From Polytrichum commune (lineage: Eukaryota; Streptophyta; Polytrichopsida; Polytrichales; Polytrichaceae), in contig OX485809.1 of NCBI GenBank assembly GCA_950295325.1, forward strand, positions 26,100,001 through 26,164,000: 64,000 nucleotides of DNA, written 5' to 3'. This document shows positions 32,604 to 51,907 of this stretch, in pieces. The first letter of the stretch is position 1. Each line of letters begins with the position of its first letter. The position numbers were made by a program, and so were the translations under genes. The notes beneath the pieces were generated by a model, which saw nothing but the letters and a program-made list of their open reading frames with translations, was not told the DNA's origin and searched no databases.

Positions 32604-33420
32604 ACTTCGATGATAAAATGATATGATATTCAAACAAACTCCAAAAATCACAAGGCAAATGGCTACTGGGGAAAAGTTGGATGTGCTAATCATCGTGCAC
32701 CAATTGCGTGTTTCATATCGTACAAGAAGTGGGTGCAAAGAGGATTCAACACATCCATCTAATAAGGCACGTCTATCTTGCGAGGCACGACAGGTACGTG
32801 GTGCTACACCCTAGGGATTCTGGGCAGGGTTTAAGGATAACCAACACAATTGAGAGACCTATATGACCACTTCATCGAACACAACAAAACCAAAAAATAA
32901 AAAATAAAAAATAAAAAATAAAAATAAAAATCACTTCGATGATGGATAAGGTATTCAAATGAGCTCCAAAAATCACAAGGCAAAAGGCAGACGTGCTAAT
33001 CATCTTGCACCAATTGTGTGTTTCATATCATACAGGAAGTGGGTGCGGAGACAGGATTTCGAAGCATCCATCTAACAAAGCACGACAGGTCCGTGGTGCT
33101 ACGCCCTAGGGTTTCTGGGCAAGGTTTAGGGATAACCAACATGATTGGGAGACCTATATGACCACTTCATTGACCACAAAAAACCTTCAGTTCGATGATG
33201 GATAAGATATTCAAATGAGGTGCAAAAATCACAAGGCAGAAGTCAGAAGTGCTAATCATCTTGCACCAATTGCATGTTTCATATCGTACACGAAGTGGGT
33301 GCAGAGAGAGGATTTCGAAGCGTCCATCTAATACGACATGCATGTCCGTCTATGTTGCGAGGCATGACAGGTACGTTTGTGGCGGTGCAGCCTAGGGAGG
33401 CATTCTGGGCAGGGTGTGGG
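32604..33420. repeat. Three diverged tandem copies of a 255-330-bp unit
   Basis: CGATGATGGATAAG-like starts occur near 32604, 32937 and 33194. Each is followed by CCAAAAATCACAAGGCA, TGCACCAATTG, GAAGTGGGTGC and (in copies 1 and 2) CCTAGGG. Copy 1 is longer because of an (AAAAAT)n tract at about 32893-32931. No coding frame spans the units. Confidence 0.75.
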
Positions 33421-34903
33421 GAGCGTTGGCAGGCAGCTGTTGCTTCCACTTGATCTGGATCTAGATGAGGCATGTGAAGGCCGGGGACTGCCATCATGCA
33501 CGTGAAGTGGTGACATATAATAATAATAATAACAGGGCCTCTACCTATCATATCCATGGGAAGAAGAGGCGGGCGGGGAATTTGATGACTGATTGCCCAT
33601 TAAGGTCGGGGTCCGGCCGGTCTGAATGAATGAATGATGTGTAGAATGCAATAACTAACTAAGTTTCGCTAGCTAACTCGACTCGACTTGACTCGACGGG
33701 ATCGCATCGAGTGGAGGCACAACCGGTGAGGCTCCTGAGGAGAAGGAGTACTACTACTCTTCTGATGCTCTGAATCGGTCGCACCCCCATCGCTTTTTAA
33801 GTAAAGCCGACCTGAGTCGGGGCTTTCGATCGAAGCTTTTGAGGGGGAGTGATTGACGCTGCCTCCCACCAGCTGACATTGACTGGTGGGTCGGATCATG
33901 GAGAGCTTTGCTGCTTCTGTGGTCATCTAGTACACCCAGTTCGTGGGAGTAACTTGCACAGATGTTGGATCATCAAAAAGCCTGCAAAAATGCACTTGGG
34001 TGTGACCTACTCCAGCCCCATCAAGGTCGTTTTAGCCAACCTCAGGCCTCGCGATGATCAATGTCCCAACTTTTTCCATCCGATGCGTTGGGTTTTTGGT
34101 TTTAATGGAAAAAGATAACCCGATTTCTGCGAATAAAACCATGGTTTTATCTCGGCACTTGGCACTCGGCACCATCATTGGCGAACATTGAGCCCTTTGC
34201 CCTTCTAATCTCAACTCATCTGCAATAAAACTAAATAAAACCGGATTTTGTTGGACCTCAGATGGTCGGGGGTTTCTTTTTAACTTACAAAAAATCCAAT
34301 TGTGGAAAACCGCATGGTGCCAGCCTTGAGATGTCTTGCCCTTCCAACTAGGCCCTACCAATCTTGCCTGAGGATGAAGGTGATGAAGGTGATCGACTAT
34401 AGTATAACACAAAAATGGCTTTCTTTAAGGGATTCCACTCTTGAATTAGCATTAGAGATTTCAAATTAGTCTAGTGGGATCCGATGGGGATGATAGATAA
34501 ATAGGTGGATAAATAAATAGATAGATGGATAGATAGATAGATATAAACATCTTAGGATGAGCACCATTATCCGGCATTTATTTCTAAGCAAAAATCCAAT
34601 GAAACAATGACACCCACGGGACCTCAATACAAAATGATGTACACTAACTTACCCTATATGTTGGTTGGTTAACCTATATATAGCATCATAATTGTATAAG
34701 CAATGGAAAAAATAACCTAGAAAATGGAAGCACGTTACGTTAATAGCTATAAAAATAAAAATCTTCACCATAACATGAAAAAAGTAGGCAATTATTTTCA
34801 CAACGTACGCTAGCTTCTCAATTTTGTTTTATAGGGGGTTGTCGTTGTACAAACCCCTTGAACCAAGGTGTCATGAGCCTTAATCCGTCTATAGGGATCC
34901 ACA
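33421..34903. other. Intergenic, no gene recognised; includes (GATA)n tract
   Basis: A moderately GC-rich stretch (33400-34400) has short overlapping frames on both strands but no family motif. A GATA/GATG microsatellite lies at about 34490-34545. Confidence 0.5.
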
Positions 34904-35910
34904 ATGCTTACTAACTATAATTGGATTGACAATTTTGAGTGCGCTTTTGAGGATGTTAAATATGCCTTAACACATGCGCCAGTACTGACCTTACCCAAGT
35001 TAGGGGAGTCATTTGAGGTCGTAAGTGATACTTCTTTACTCAGAGCAGGAGCAGTATTACTTCAGGGAGGTAAACCTATTGCTTTTGAGAGTAAGAAATT
35101 TTCTCCAGCTGAGAGAAATTACACTACTGGTGAGCAAGAACTAGCAGCAGTTGTGCACGCCATGCGAACCTGGCGGTATTACCTAGAGGGAGCAGATTGT
35201 ATTATTGTTACAGATCATAATCCTCTAGTGTATTTAAAAATATAACAGACGTTATCAAGGCATCAAGCTCGATGATTAGAGTTCTTGGAGCAAAATTTTG
35301 TCTACCATTGGGTATACCGATCAGGATGGATTAATATGGCCGATCCCCTGAGTCAAAATCCACTAGACACAGGTGGCAAAAAAACCTTGATACCACCTAA
35401 GGCTGCTCCAAGTAACTCGATCTTCCAAATGGTGGCTACAGACGCTATGCGAAGTGATCCCGGACAACGAGACAACAATGTGAAGGGGTACCCGGAGTTT
35501 TGTTTATGATAACCACATATGATGGTATGATAAGGCGGTTGTGGTTTCAAATGTGTCCTTCTAAGGATCGAATATCAGGTCATTTTTGCTCCGTAAATAC
35601 CATGACGCGATGTATAGCAGTCATGTAGGAATAACTAAGATATATAAGAAAGTGCGAGTAAACTTTTGGTGGCCTGAGATGCAAGGGTCCATCAGAAGCT
35701 ATATAAAATCTTGTGAGATTTTCCAAAGGAATAAGATCCCTACTCTTAAGCCAGCAGGCCTGTTACAACCATTGGAGATTTCTAATCGTAATTGGGAAGT
35801 GGTAAGCATAGATTTTATTTTTGGCTTGACTCCATCTGCTAATGGTTATGATGCCATCTTTGTGTGTGTGGATAAGTTGTCCAAGATGGGCATTGCAACA
35901 ACAAACCGCC
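34904..35910 (+). pseudogene. Ty3/gypsy pol fragment (RNase H to integrase)
   Basis: Three open pieces on the plus strand. 34904-35245 carries the gypsy RNase H: VVSDTSLLRAGAVL, FESKKFSPAERNY, QELAAVVHAMRTWRYYL and VTDHNPL. 35285-35509 continues with NMADPLSQNP. 35586-35905 carries the integrase zinc region (HDAMYSSHVG, then C-E-I-F-QRNK, where the usual second Cys is replaced by Phe), NFWWPEM and the start of the catalytic core (VSIDFIFGLTPSANGYDAI), ending at VDKLSKM. Stops separate the pieces, both ends are missing and no LTR was seen. The wording fits chromovirus-type gypsy elements, but the chromodomain end is absent. Confidence 0.9.
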
Positions 35911-38099
35911 TGACTCAACAATCCCAAAATGGCTACTCATATGCACTTACGCGCACACACCATGCCCATGCCAAACACCAAACCAAACCAAACACCAATA
36001 ATTCCCTCCCCCACATATACAGTTTAATTCAAAGGATTCACATGCTGGCACAATAGATTTCCCAATTGTGAGCCCTAAACCTCCACCCTTGTGCGTTGCA
36101 ATCCAGGCGAAGGCCTATGGCTTACATGGACTTAAGTAACTCATTCCTCCATGTGAACTCGGCCCTTCAAGGCTTCAACAATATGAATGTCACACACACA
36201 CAATTTTATTCCAAAGGATACAAGAGTGCAAGCACTTAGAAATGCTCTTTTCACTTGTACTTATTGCCAGGAACCATTACTTAATGAGTTCCCCACACCA
36301 CTCTCAAATATTCAAACCTATCCTAATGAACCATTCTAACTAACTCATTGGCCATGCAACTATCACCCATCACACTTGCCACGTTGTTATTTCCATTTCG
36401 CTAATCACTCCACACCCCATTACCAAGGTCCTACTTAGCATTAAGACACACCTATCCCTAATCCATCGGCCATGAGCTAACTCATCTCCAATGGCATATG
36501 TATCTCCCCCTGTCCATTGCTCGAGCTCGAGCCTCTTTGGCTCAGTCTCTGTGGGTGTAGCAGCTCATCAACCCACAGAATGAGCTAGTTCGGTTGGCCT
36601 CCCAGGAACAACAACTCTCAGTTGCAGCCCCTGCGAGTTGCCTTCTCCTTTAGCCCACCATCAGACTACAACTCCCATCACCAACATGGACCAACCTCCT
36701 CGGCCCACGATGTTGAGCAATTCCAGCGACCTGTTCCATTACCATTGATCCCAGTCGACAGCTACTGTCCCCCAGAATTGTGCATCCACCACAAATCGGT
36801 GTTGTTGTATTCATATCTTAGGCCCTACTGCTTCACTCAAAATCAATAAGCATTGATCCTCCACCGCATCAGGAACGGACCACTCCTCCAGAGCGCTCCT
36901 GGATCTTCCCTCCTCCGGCATCTCCGCATTCGAGCTTGAATTGGATCAGAATCGAAACCACTGGCCGCCGTTGTAATAGTCTTCTCCCGGCCCCACTCTC
37001 AAGGGAGGTAGGACGCAGAGTTTGCGCATCCCTCCTGCCCGCCTAATACCCAAGATTCGGCAAATTCTAGCAAGTGCATCGAATTGACAGGCCAAGGATT
37101 GCGGTGTGAATCCCAGTTCCCTTGCCATGTTATACCTGCAAGGTGCCGACAGCAAGGAATGCGATGCTCCCCTCTACCCTTGATTGAATCACATGCTACC
37201 CAAGAGAATCAAGGAGCGCAACCAAACTGGCCTTTGGATTCGGTGTCGGAAATTCCCACCTCGGCAGTTAGGCTACATTCCACCAGGCAATGAGCAAGAC
37301 AGCCAGCTTGGAATAATCAGTGGCCTCGCCGAGTGCAGGCCGCCGCTAAGCTGGGAGTCGAAACCGACGCTGTCTGCTGCAGCCGCTTGCCAACCAGCCA
37401 TCGGAATCCAACCTGACTTACAAAAACCGGAGAGATAGCTTGCTTGATCCACAGCCACACAGACCATCTTCCTCTCTTTACCCCTCAACCACGGGCAGAA
37501 TACTCCCATGTTCGCATTACTTTTGTGGCATAGATGTTGCCTTAGTCGCCACACATTTTAGTGTTCGGGGCACTTAGCCATCCCTGCCTCACAACCCTGC
37601 CGCCAGCCAAGCTACCTGCACCTGTCTGCCTTCTACCATGTTTGCCCCCGGAGAGCTCTGCCTCTCACCTTCCTGATCTCTTCTTCGGTGTTGCCGTTCA
37701 TTTTTCTGCCCATGTGTTACTTTTCGAATCCCGAACTCCACACACCACCTGCCTCCCGAGTGAGGGAGAATTCCAGGGTTCTCGGGCCTCTCCTCTCCCC
37801 CGAATTCAAAAAGGCTATCCACATCGGAACCCCCCCCCCCCCCCCAAAAAAAATGAACAGGAGCCTTGGTGTTCAAATACCCTTGGCCTTAGCCTTTCTT
37901 AACCCTTAGACAACACCCTTCTAATTCCTTTTGGCTTTTCCCCCTCTAATAATTCCAAGCTTTTGCTACCTTAACGCTACTCCCTCTAACTTTGTGATTT
38001 TAATCCTTTTTATCTTTTCAACTAACTCAAAACAAATACAAATTCTAAGGTTTGATATTCCTAAGGTTAAATTAAAATGTGGGCACATAATTGGGCTCA
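35911..38099. other. Intergenic, no gene recognised
   Basis: GC-richer between 36500 and 37900, with several mutually overlapping frames on both strands (for example 36622-36849 plus, 36946-37155 minus, 37273-37554 minus). None has a recognisable motif or splice-supported extension. A C run followed by A run lies at about 37830-37853. I cannot exclude a decayed gene. Confidence 0.45.
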
Positions 38100-38530
38100 C
38101 ATAGACCAAACCCTCAAACATAAACATACCAAATACAACCCACTAATTAACACCCTACAAAGCAAAGATGGAAAGTAAACCCCTTGATCACCATCACGGT
38201 TGGGGTGAGAGGAGCCATACACGCACACTCAAAAAGGAAACTCACCAAACTCAACATCCCAATATCTAAAATTATAACATATGAAAAACATACACTAGAA
38301 TACCATCAAATACCTCACATATTTAGTCTTGAACAAAAGAAAACTAGACAACAACAATCACCCGTCCTCCACCCGCCCCATAACATTCAATAATTATTTT
38401 GATAGCAGAGCCCACCTCCTATTCAAGAGGCATAACACCTTATATTGCTTTATGGATAACCATGATCAACGCAAGGCTAACGGGCTCATAATCACGCCGG
38501 TTCCTGGATACAAGCATTGCTTTTATTTTT
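38100..38530 (+). mobile_element. LINE 3-prime fragment, copy 3
   Basis: The plus strand encodes, with stops and shifts, the C-terminal LINE block (KYNPLI, then TPLITIT, GVRGAIHAHS, KLNIP and a KRKLD-like end), homologous to residues 470-550 of the RNase H/RLE frame of the full LINE and closer to copy 2. It continues into a 3-prime untranslated region shared with copy 2 (GAGCCCACCTCCTA, AACGGGCTCA, CGCCGGT). Strongly 5-prime truncated. Confidence 0.8.
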
Positions 38531-40349
38531 CTTTATGATAATTTGGTATATTTATATGGACCTCTACTTTCGAATATTATATAAACTCATACACAAATCA
38601 GGCGTCTATGACATCACAACTCCACACTCATACATACACATGTGTATTTCTTTATTTGTTTTGCAAATTATTTATTTATTTATTTTACTAAACCCCAGAC
38701 ATAATTCAAACTCACTATCATAGTGAACAAATACTCTAAACCATGACATTCGCAAACATTTTGTTCTTGGGCAAACATTTTGCTTTTGTTACTTAATGCA
38801 CATATCGCTCCAAGCTCTACATGGTCAACATCATTGAGTGCAGTGGATGGGGGCATTCACGGTTGGGGTACCAAGAATGGTTGTCTAACGGTTAAGGGAC
38901 TAAATTAGATAATTTTACATAGTTAATGTGCTTAGATTTGTATTGTGGAGCATATTTTGGATCATGCCTACATTTAATAATCCATATTGAGTACACCGAC
39001 AAAGTTAATTTACAAGGAATAGGGTTATCTAAAATATCATTAAGATTTCTTAAGGGACATTCATGGGTGTTGTCAAAATTATTGACCTTAGGATCAAGGA
39101 ATGAAAATGACAACAAAAATTAATTGAAAGGACCCCAATTTTTCCCCTCACAATTATTGTTCAGTTGTGTACCAATAGAGCTAAAAATGTATTGCATACC
39201 AACTGTATAGCTTTACATATGACATCAAACATGGCCAACAGTACACAATAACATGGCTATATGAAAAAGGTACATTTAGTATTAGAATTGGACATAAAAA
39301 AATAAAATAAAAAATGTATGGACACATGACACTTACACCAAGGTACTAGGATGGAAAACATGAAATAATTCACCTCCGATGTACACTTCAATAATGAAAT
39401 TGCTATTGATGTGGCCCAAACAAGTCATATGACCTCTGTACAAGTCCTATGACCTATCTACTCTTTCATAAAGGATTTATCTATTATTGGTGATTATTTA
39501 ATATCAAAGAATTTCTTTCTTGATAAGTCTTATGACCTATCTACTTATCTATTTAAAATTTATTGATCAAATAATAGTAAATCGTAATAAACGCTGAGAT
39601 CCAATGCGACATAGTCCTTAATTCCTTTGTCCCAAAAGTAGTACTCCAATCGTGAATGGACCTAGATGTGAAGGTCATGAGATTACAAGGGAAAACTTGA
39701 TCAGCTAGGTATAGGTCATGAGATTGCATGAAAAACTTGTTTAAATACAAGGTGCAGAAATTTATAGGTGCAAAGTAGACTCTTCTATCCTAAGTCAATG
39801 TGATATCAAAGCGTGGCTTGTATATTACGAAATACAACATTGTCTGACCATAGTTATGGGATATGGTTAAGGGGACCTTTCTTTTGACGGGATGATTTTC
39901 GTCTTTAGCCTTTCCATATGACGGGCATTTTTTCTCATTTTCTCTTTTCTCTCAACGGGCAAGATTAATTTCAGACCTTATATGCCTTTCTTTGTGCTTG
40001 TGACGGGTGAAAAAAAGGAGCCTTAGGCCCTTGTGTGTGGACGTAACACCTATGAGTCACTGACGCGTGTTTAATGAAAAGTAAGGTGGATGAATGTCGT
40101 TTCTTCTCTATCAGACAAAGAGCAGGCCAGGTAGCATCCATTCATCCTCATTTCAGCTCAAAACTCTGCTTGCATCGTGTCGCTGCTTGGCCTCTTGCGC
40201 TACGAGATTACATCAGGATTTTTACACAAAGCAGAAGTTGGTGGAGTAACATCATTAACCAATCGTTCGGAATTTTCTTGTGTCTCGAAAATTACGTTTC
40301 TCCTGCCATGGCGACCAAGGAACTGGATTCACAGCAATTAGGGTTTAGG
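38531..40349. other. Intergenic, no gene recognised; short dispersed repeat at its end
   Basis: No motif-bearing frame. 39957-40030 (GGGCAAGATTAATTTCA, then TGCCTTT and AAGGAGCCTT) recurs at 57041-57107, so a short dispersed repeat ends here. The region just left of the Pelota leader may hold its promoter, but I see no clear TATA box. Confidence 0.5.
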
Positions 40350-40890
40350 TGATGTTTCCACCTTAGGAATAATATCACTCATCGCGCTCCAGAACGTGAT
40401 CGATGGTGTAAGGGGGTTGGGAATTGAGCTCAGGAAGGGGTGAGAGAGTTTGAGCAGGTGTCTGGGACGAGTTTAGAGGAATTGTGAGAATTTTAGAGGC
40501 TGTGGCAGAGGAAACCCTAATTCGGAGGTTTGGTTGAAGGGGGTTTTTCACCTCATCGTTTTGAGCGGGGAGTCGAGAATCGAGCTTAGCAAGTGGTGAG
40601 AGAGTTTGAGCAGGTGTCTGGGACGAGTTTTGAGACTCTGGGAGAATTGGAGAGGCTGTTGCAGGGGAACCTAATTCGGGGGTTTGTAAGAAGGGGGATT
40701 TTCCACCTCAGGAAGAATATCACGCATCGCTCTCTGGAACGGGATTGATGGTATAGGGGGGTCGAGAATCGATCTCAGAAAGTTGGTGAGAGAGTTTGAG
40801 CAGGTGACCGGGACGAGTTTCGAGGATTTGGGAGAATTTGAGAGGTCGTTGCAGGAGGAACCTTATTTCGGGGGTTTGTAAGAAGGGGGG
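40350..40890 (+). repeat. Triplicated Pelota 5-prime leader
   Basis: Three diverged tandem units (about 40360-40548, 40549-40703 and 40704-40890). Each has TGAGAGAGTTTGAGCAGGTG, then a GACGAGTTT word, a GAGGCTG/GAGGTCG word, an AACCCTAATTCGG-like word and GTTTG plus a G-rich run. The third ends ten bases before the Pelota ATG. The first contains a perfect telo-box AAACCCTAA (40512-40520), an element common upstream of plant translation genes; it decays in the other two. Confidence 0.8.
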
Positions 40891-40899
40891 TTTGGCATC

Positions 40900-42036
40900 A
40901 TGAAGCTGGTGCGTTCGGACATCACCAGGGATGGAACGGGGAGTGTGAAGCTAGTGCCCGAGGAGGCAGAGGATATGTGGCATGTGTACAATTTGGTGGC
41001 AAAGGGAGATCGGGTGTCAGGAGTGACGGTAAGGAAAGTGATGCGGGAGACTGCATCAGGGAATGGCGAAGCGGAGCGGGTGCGGCTCAAGCTGGAAGTG
41101 GAGGTGGAGAGTGTGGAGTACGACAAAGTGGCGGCTGTGCTTAGAGTACGTGGTAAAAATATGTTGGAGAGTGAATACGTGAAGCTTGGGGCTTATCATA
41201 CCATGGAGCTCGATCAGCAACGTCCCTTCGTGTTGGCGAAGGAGTTTTGGGATGCAATGGCAATTGATTACTTAAAGCAAGCATGCGACCCTGCTGCGAG
41301 TGCAGACGTTGTGGCTGTGATGATGCAAGAGGGTTTGGCTAACATCTGTCTTGTGGGTGCGAGCATTACCACTATGAAAGCTCGAATTGAGAACTCGATT
41401 CCTCGAAAGCACGGAGCTGCAATTGCAGGCTATGATAAAGCTGTAAACAAATTCTTTGAGAATGTGCTTCAGGGAGTGTTACGCCATGTGGACTTCTCTG
41501 TGGTGCGATGCATGGTGATTGCAAGTCCTGGGTTTACCAAAGACCAGTTCTTTGACTATATGATGTTGGAAGCTACAAGACGGGATTTGCGTCCGATCAT
41601 CGAGAATAAGGGAAAGATAGTTCTTGCTCATGCTTCTTCCGGTTATAAGCATTCATTGAAGGAGGTGTTGAGTGCGCCGGCTGTTATGGCACTTATCAAG
41701 GATACCAAGGCTGTGAAAGAGGTGAAGGCACTTGATGATTTTTTCACCATGCTCACGAATGATTCTTCAAGGGCCTTCTATGGTCCTGGTCATGTGGCTG
41801 CAGCACACGAACGGCTTGCTGTACAGACCCTACTCATCACAGATGAGCTTTTCAGGAGCGCAGACGTGACAACGCGGCGAAAATATGTGGATCTGGTGGA
41901 ATCTGTCAAGGCAGGAGGTGGTGATGTGTTTGTTTTCTCCTCCATGCATGTGTCCGGTGAGCAACTCAATCAATTGACAGGGATTGCCGCAATGTTGCGG
42001 TTTCCTCTGCCAGATTTGGAAGACATGGAGCTGTGA
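40900..42036 (+). CDS. PEL1: Pelota / Dom34 ribosome rescue factor
   Basis: 378 aa, full length for the family (yeast Dom34 and animal Pelota are about 385), in one exon. Pelota binds stalled ribosomes with the GTPase Hbs1 and splits them in no-go and nonstop mRNA decay, in the cytosol. The N-terminal eRF1-like domain spans about 1-130 ([18 protein letters not shown] start, DMWHVYNLV). The central domain is about 135-260 ([16 protein letters not shown], then [14 protein letters not shown] with the family PGF at 210-212), and there is no GGQ, as expected for Pelota as opposed to eRF1. The C-terminal domain is about 265-370 ([22 protein letters not shown]). Methionine 1 is fixed by the family start. 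The lack of introns is unusual next to the intron-rich neighbours. A convergent TRM4B-like gene lies downstream. The symbol follows plant usage; the paralogue number is not implied. Confidence 0.96.
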   Translation: MKLVRSDITRDGTGSVKLVPEEAEDMWHVYNLVAKGDRVSGVTVRKVMRETASGNGEAERVRLKLEVEVESVEYDKVAAVLRVRGKNMLESEYVKLGAYHTMELDQQRPFVLAKEFWDAMAIDYLKQACDPAASADVVAVMMQEGLANICLVGASITTMKARIENSIPRKHGAAIAGYDKAVNKFFENVLQGVLRHVDFSVVRCMVIASPGFTKDQFFDYMMLEATRRDLRPIIENKGKIVLAHASSGYKHSLKEVLSAPAVMALIKDTKAVKEVKALDDFFTMLTNDSSRAFYGPGHVAAAHERLAVQTLLITDELFRSADVTTRRKYVDLVESVKAGGGDVFVFSSMHVSGEQLNQLTGIAAMLRFPLPDLEDMEL

Positions 42037-43008
42037 AACCTTGTACTACTTCAAGCTTTCTTCCAACTTCAGGTGCTTCAGATTTCAATGAAGCTTTCTT
42101 GTTTGGCACATATAACTAGGGGAATGGTGATTAGGGTTAATTGGGTGTCCCCTAATATGGAATCTCTGACCCCAAGATCGAAAGAGTAGGAAATGAATCT
42201 GGATGCTAGGATACTGTACTATACAAGGAGTTGAAGCATGCAAGCATGAGAGGTAGAATCATTGTAACGATATTAGTGTAGTAAGCAGGGTACTCATTTC
42301 ATAATGTACTCAAAGAGGAGCTCCATTTGCAACAGTTTATTTAATTTTTGTAGTGAGATGCACTTGCATTGTCAGCACCTTGTTCCAGTCCCTTCCTGGA
42401 CTGGACTGGACTGGATGTCGGGAGAGCTCATGAAGCTGAATGTAGGAGGGGAGAGATATGAAGTTTATTGATCATACCACTGTATGCGGTATTTATTGTG
42501 TAAATCGTAGAGGACAAAGTGTGTTGGTCAATATATAAGAAGTATATGTGGACTATTGTCTGTTCTCATCCAGAAGTATATGTGAACTATTGTCTGCAAT
42601 TACAGAGATATTCAATTTTTACAGGATATGATAAGCTTCATTTGTCTTTGCTTAAATCAAGTGATGTGGGAGTGCCATTCTTTTTTTCTTGTTTTCAAAA
42701 AAGGTTGGAAGCAGAAGTAGACTCACATGGCATGGTGGTTCGCTGGTCGTAGCTGTAGACCATGTTCATCAAAGTAATTGATGCACAATTTTATAGCCAT
42801 GAATGTATGTGCGTCCCTTTTAATCTCCCCTCTGAGCTGCAAACCCAGCTTTCAATGTGATCTAACCATTGGCATGGGAAAAAGTAAGGTAAGCAGGCCT
42901 AATGTGGCTAGATATCAAATCCAAACCTCTAGATTTAAATAGTCTCTAGTTAGGTGTGGATAGAAGAATGGGTAAGCAATAGACATATTTAAAAGAGAAT
43001 GCACTGCA
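42037..43008. other. Pelota 3-prime flank, no further gene recognised
   Basis: Probable 3-prime untranslated region and intergenic DNA. A 34-bp direct repeat (AGAAGTATATGTG with ACTATTGTCTG) occurs at about 42538-42596. The open frame over it (42519-42752) has no motif. Confidence 0.5.
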
Positions 43009-43010
43009 TA

Positions 43011-43631
43011 CAGTAATCTCCCGCTTAAGTACGCACCTGTTTAAGTACGCAAATTCTTTGACAAAAATTAGGGATCACACCATTGTTTGAACATGTCATG
43101 CAGGCTCATTGCTGCAAATGCATGAAATTTTTATGCTGGATATTAAATGCCAATTTGATAACGTTTCACTGAAAATGTCTCAAACAATTGTTGCAGTTCA
43201 TCATACATTTGTCCAGCTTCCGTTTGAACATCGGAGCAAAGCAATTGGTTGTTAATGTCAAGGACAATGTTGTGTAGAGCTTCAAAGCCTTTGAAGTTGG
43301 TAGCACTTTCAGATTCAATAAATGTCTTGATGAGTTAAATTCATTGCAGTATGTTCTTCCGATTGTCCCAAACTTTCCAAATGGCGCCTTCACCGACTTC
43401 ATACTCCCGCCCCAGTGCTTGCTTGCTTGGCGCGTTTAGCTTGCTCAACTTTGTAATGATTTCACATTGTTGGGCTTCGGTCAAGCAGGTTTCTTCAAGT
43501 TTCATCCATTTCCCATTGCAAATTATTGAATCATAAGGTCTAGAAAGCAATATGAGTAAAGTACGCACCTACCAACTAAGTGCGCACCAACAGCTCTGGT
43601 TCAAAGTGTATACTTAAGCGGGAGATTACTG
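43011..43631 (-). mobile_element. Pogo/Tigger-like non-autonomous element, copy 2
   Basis: CAGTAATCTCCCGCTTAAG at the left and its reverse complement at the right, flanked by TA (43009-43010 and 43632-43633). It is 621 bp, inverted relative to copy 1 at 27950-28581. TA target and CAGT ends fit the pogo branch of Tc1/mariner. Confidence 0.88.
43341..43568 (-). pseudogene. Pogo transposase N-terminal fragment (CENP-B-like helix-turn-helix)
   Basis: 75 codons. MKLEETCLTEAQQCEIITKL, then NAPSKQALGREYEVGEGAIWKVW, fits the first DNA-binding helix-turn-helix of pogo transposases and CENP-B, which recognises the element ends. No DDE domain remains, so the element depends on a transposase elsewhere. 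The homologous stretch in copy 1 is further decayed. Confidence 0.65.
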
Positions 43632-43633
43632 TA

Positions 43634-44056
43634 CTCAACCCTTGTGTCTTGACTCCAATGATGCAGGTTTGAAAGCTCACTTGTGTAGGCATATTGACAT
43701 ATTGACAATGTGCTATTTTAATGGAATTTGTCAGTTGCTTGTGAAACCCTTACATCCTGTAAGGTCACATGGTTTACAATGATTGTTTCTTGCATGTAGA
43801 GTGCACGCTATAATATTCTTATGGGCGATTGAGTTCACTCATTGCAGATGGTAAGATAAGTTGAGTTTACTAATCAAGTCCCCAATGAGCAGTTGAATTG
43901 ACATACCCGTTTCTGACACCCATAGTTTTCTAGAGTCACTTGACCAAAATGACCCAAGAAAAAAAGTCAATGAAAAGTCATTGTACCAATCATCAAGGAA
44001 AAAAAGTATCCTGTGACACTTCTTTAATTGAGGCTGACCTAAGCTTGTGGCTGACC
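43634..44056. other. Intergenic gap between element and TRM4B 3-prime end
   Basis: No gene seen. It likely includes the 3-prime untranslated region of the methyltransferase gene on the minus strand. Confidence 0.5.

Positions 44057-51907
<7,851 letters not shown>

Noticed and set aside
34904-35910. Intact gypsy retrotransposon
   Set aside because: No LTRs, gag, protease or full RT; stops inside and both ends missing.
36500-37900. GC-rich segment as a possible protein gene
   Set aside because: Several short frames on both strands overlap, none recognisable; kept only as an unexplained region.
38079-38089. TGTGGGCACAT, the same word as the target duplication of the full LINE, next to LINE copy 3
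   Set aside because: Suggested target-site preference, but it is not found at the other side of copy 3 and may be chance.
38892-39123. Overlapping 74- and 65-codon frames on opposite strands
   Set aside because: No motif on either strand; mirror-image open frames are most likely chance.
40863-41126. 87-codon minus-strand frame at the start of Pelota
   Set aside because: Antisense shadow of the Pelota N terminus.
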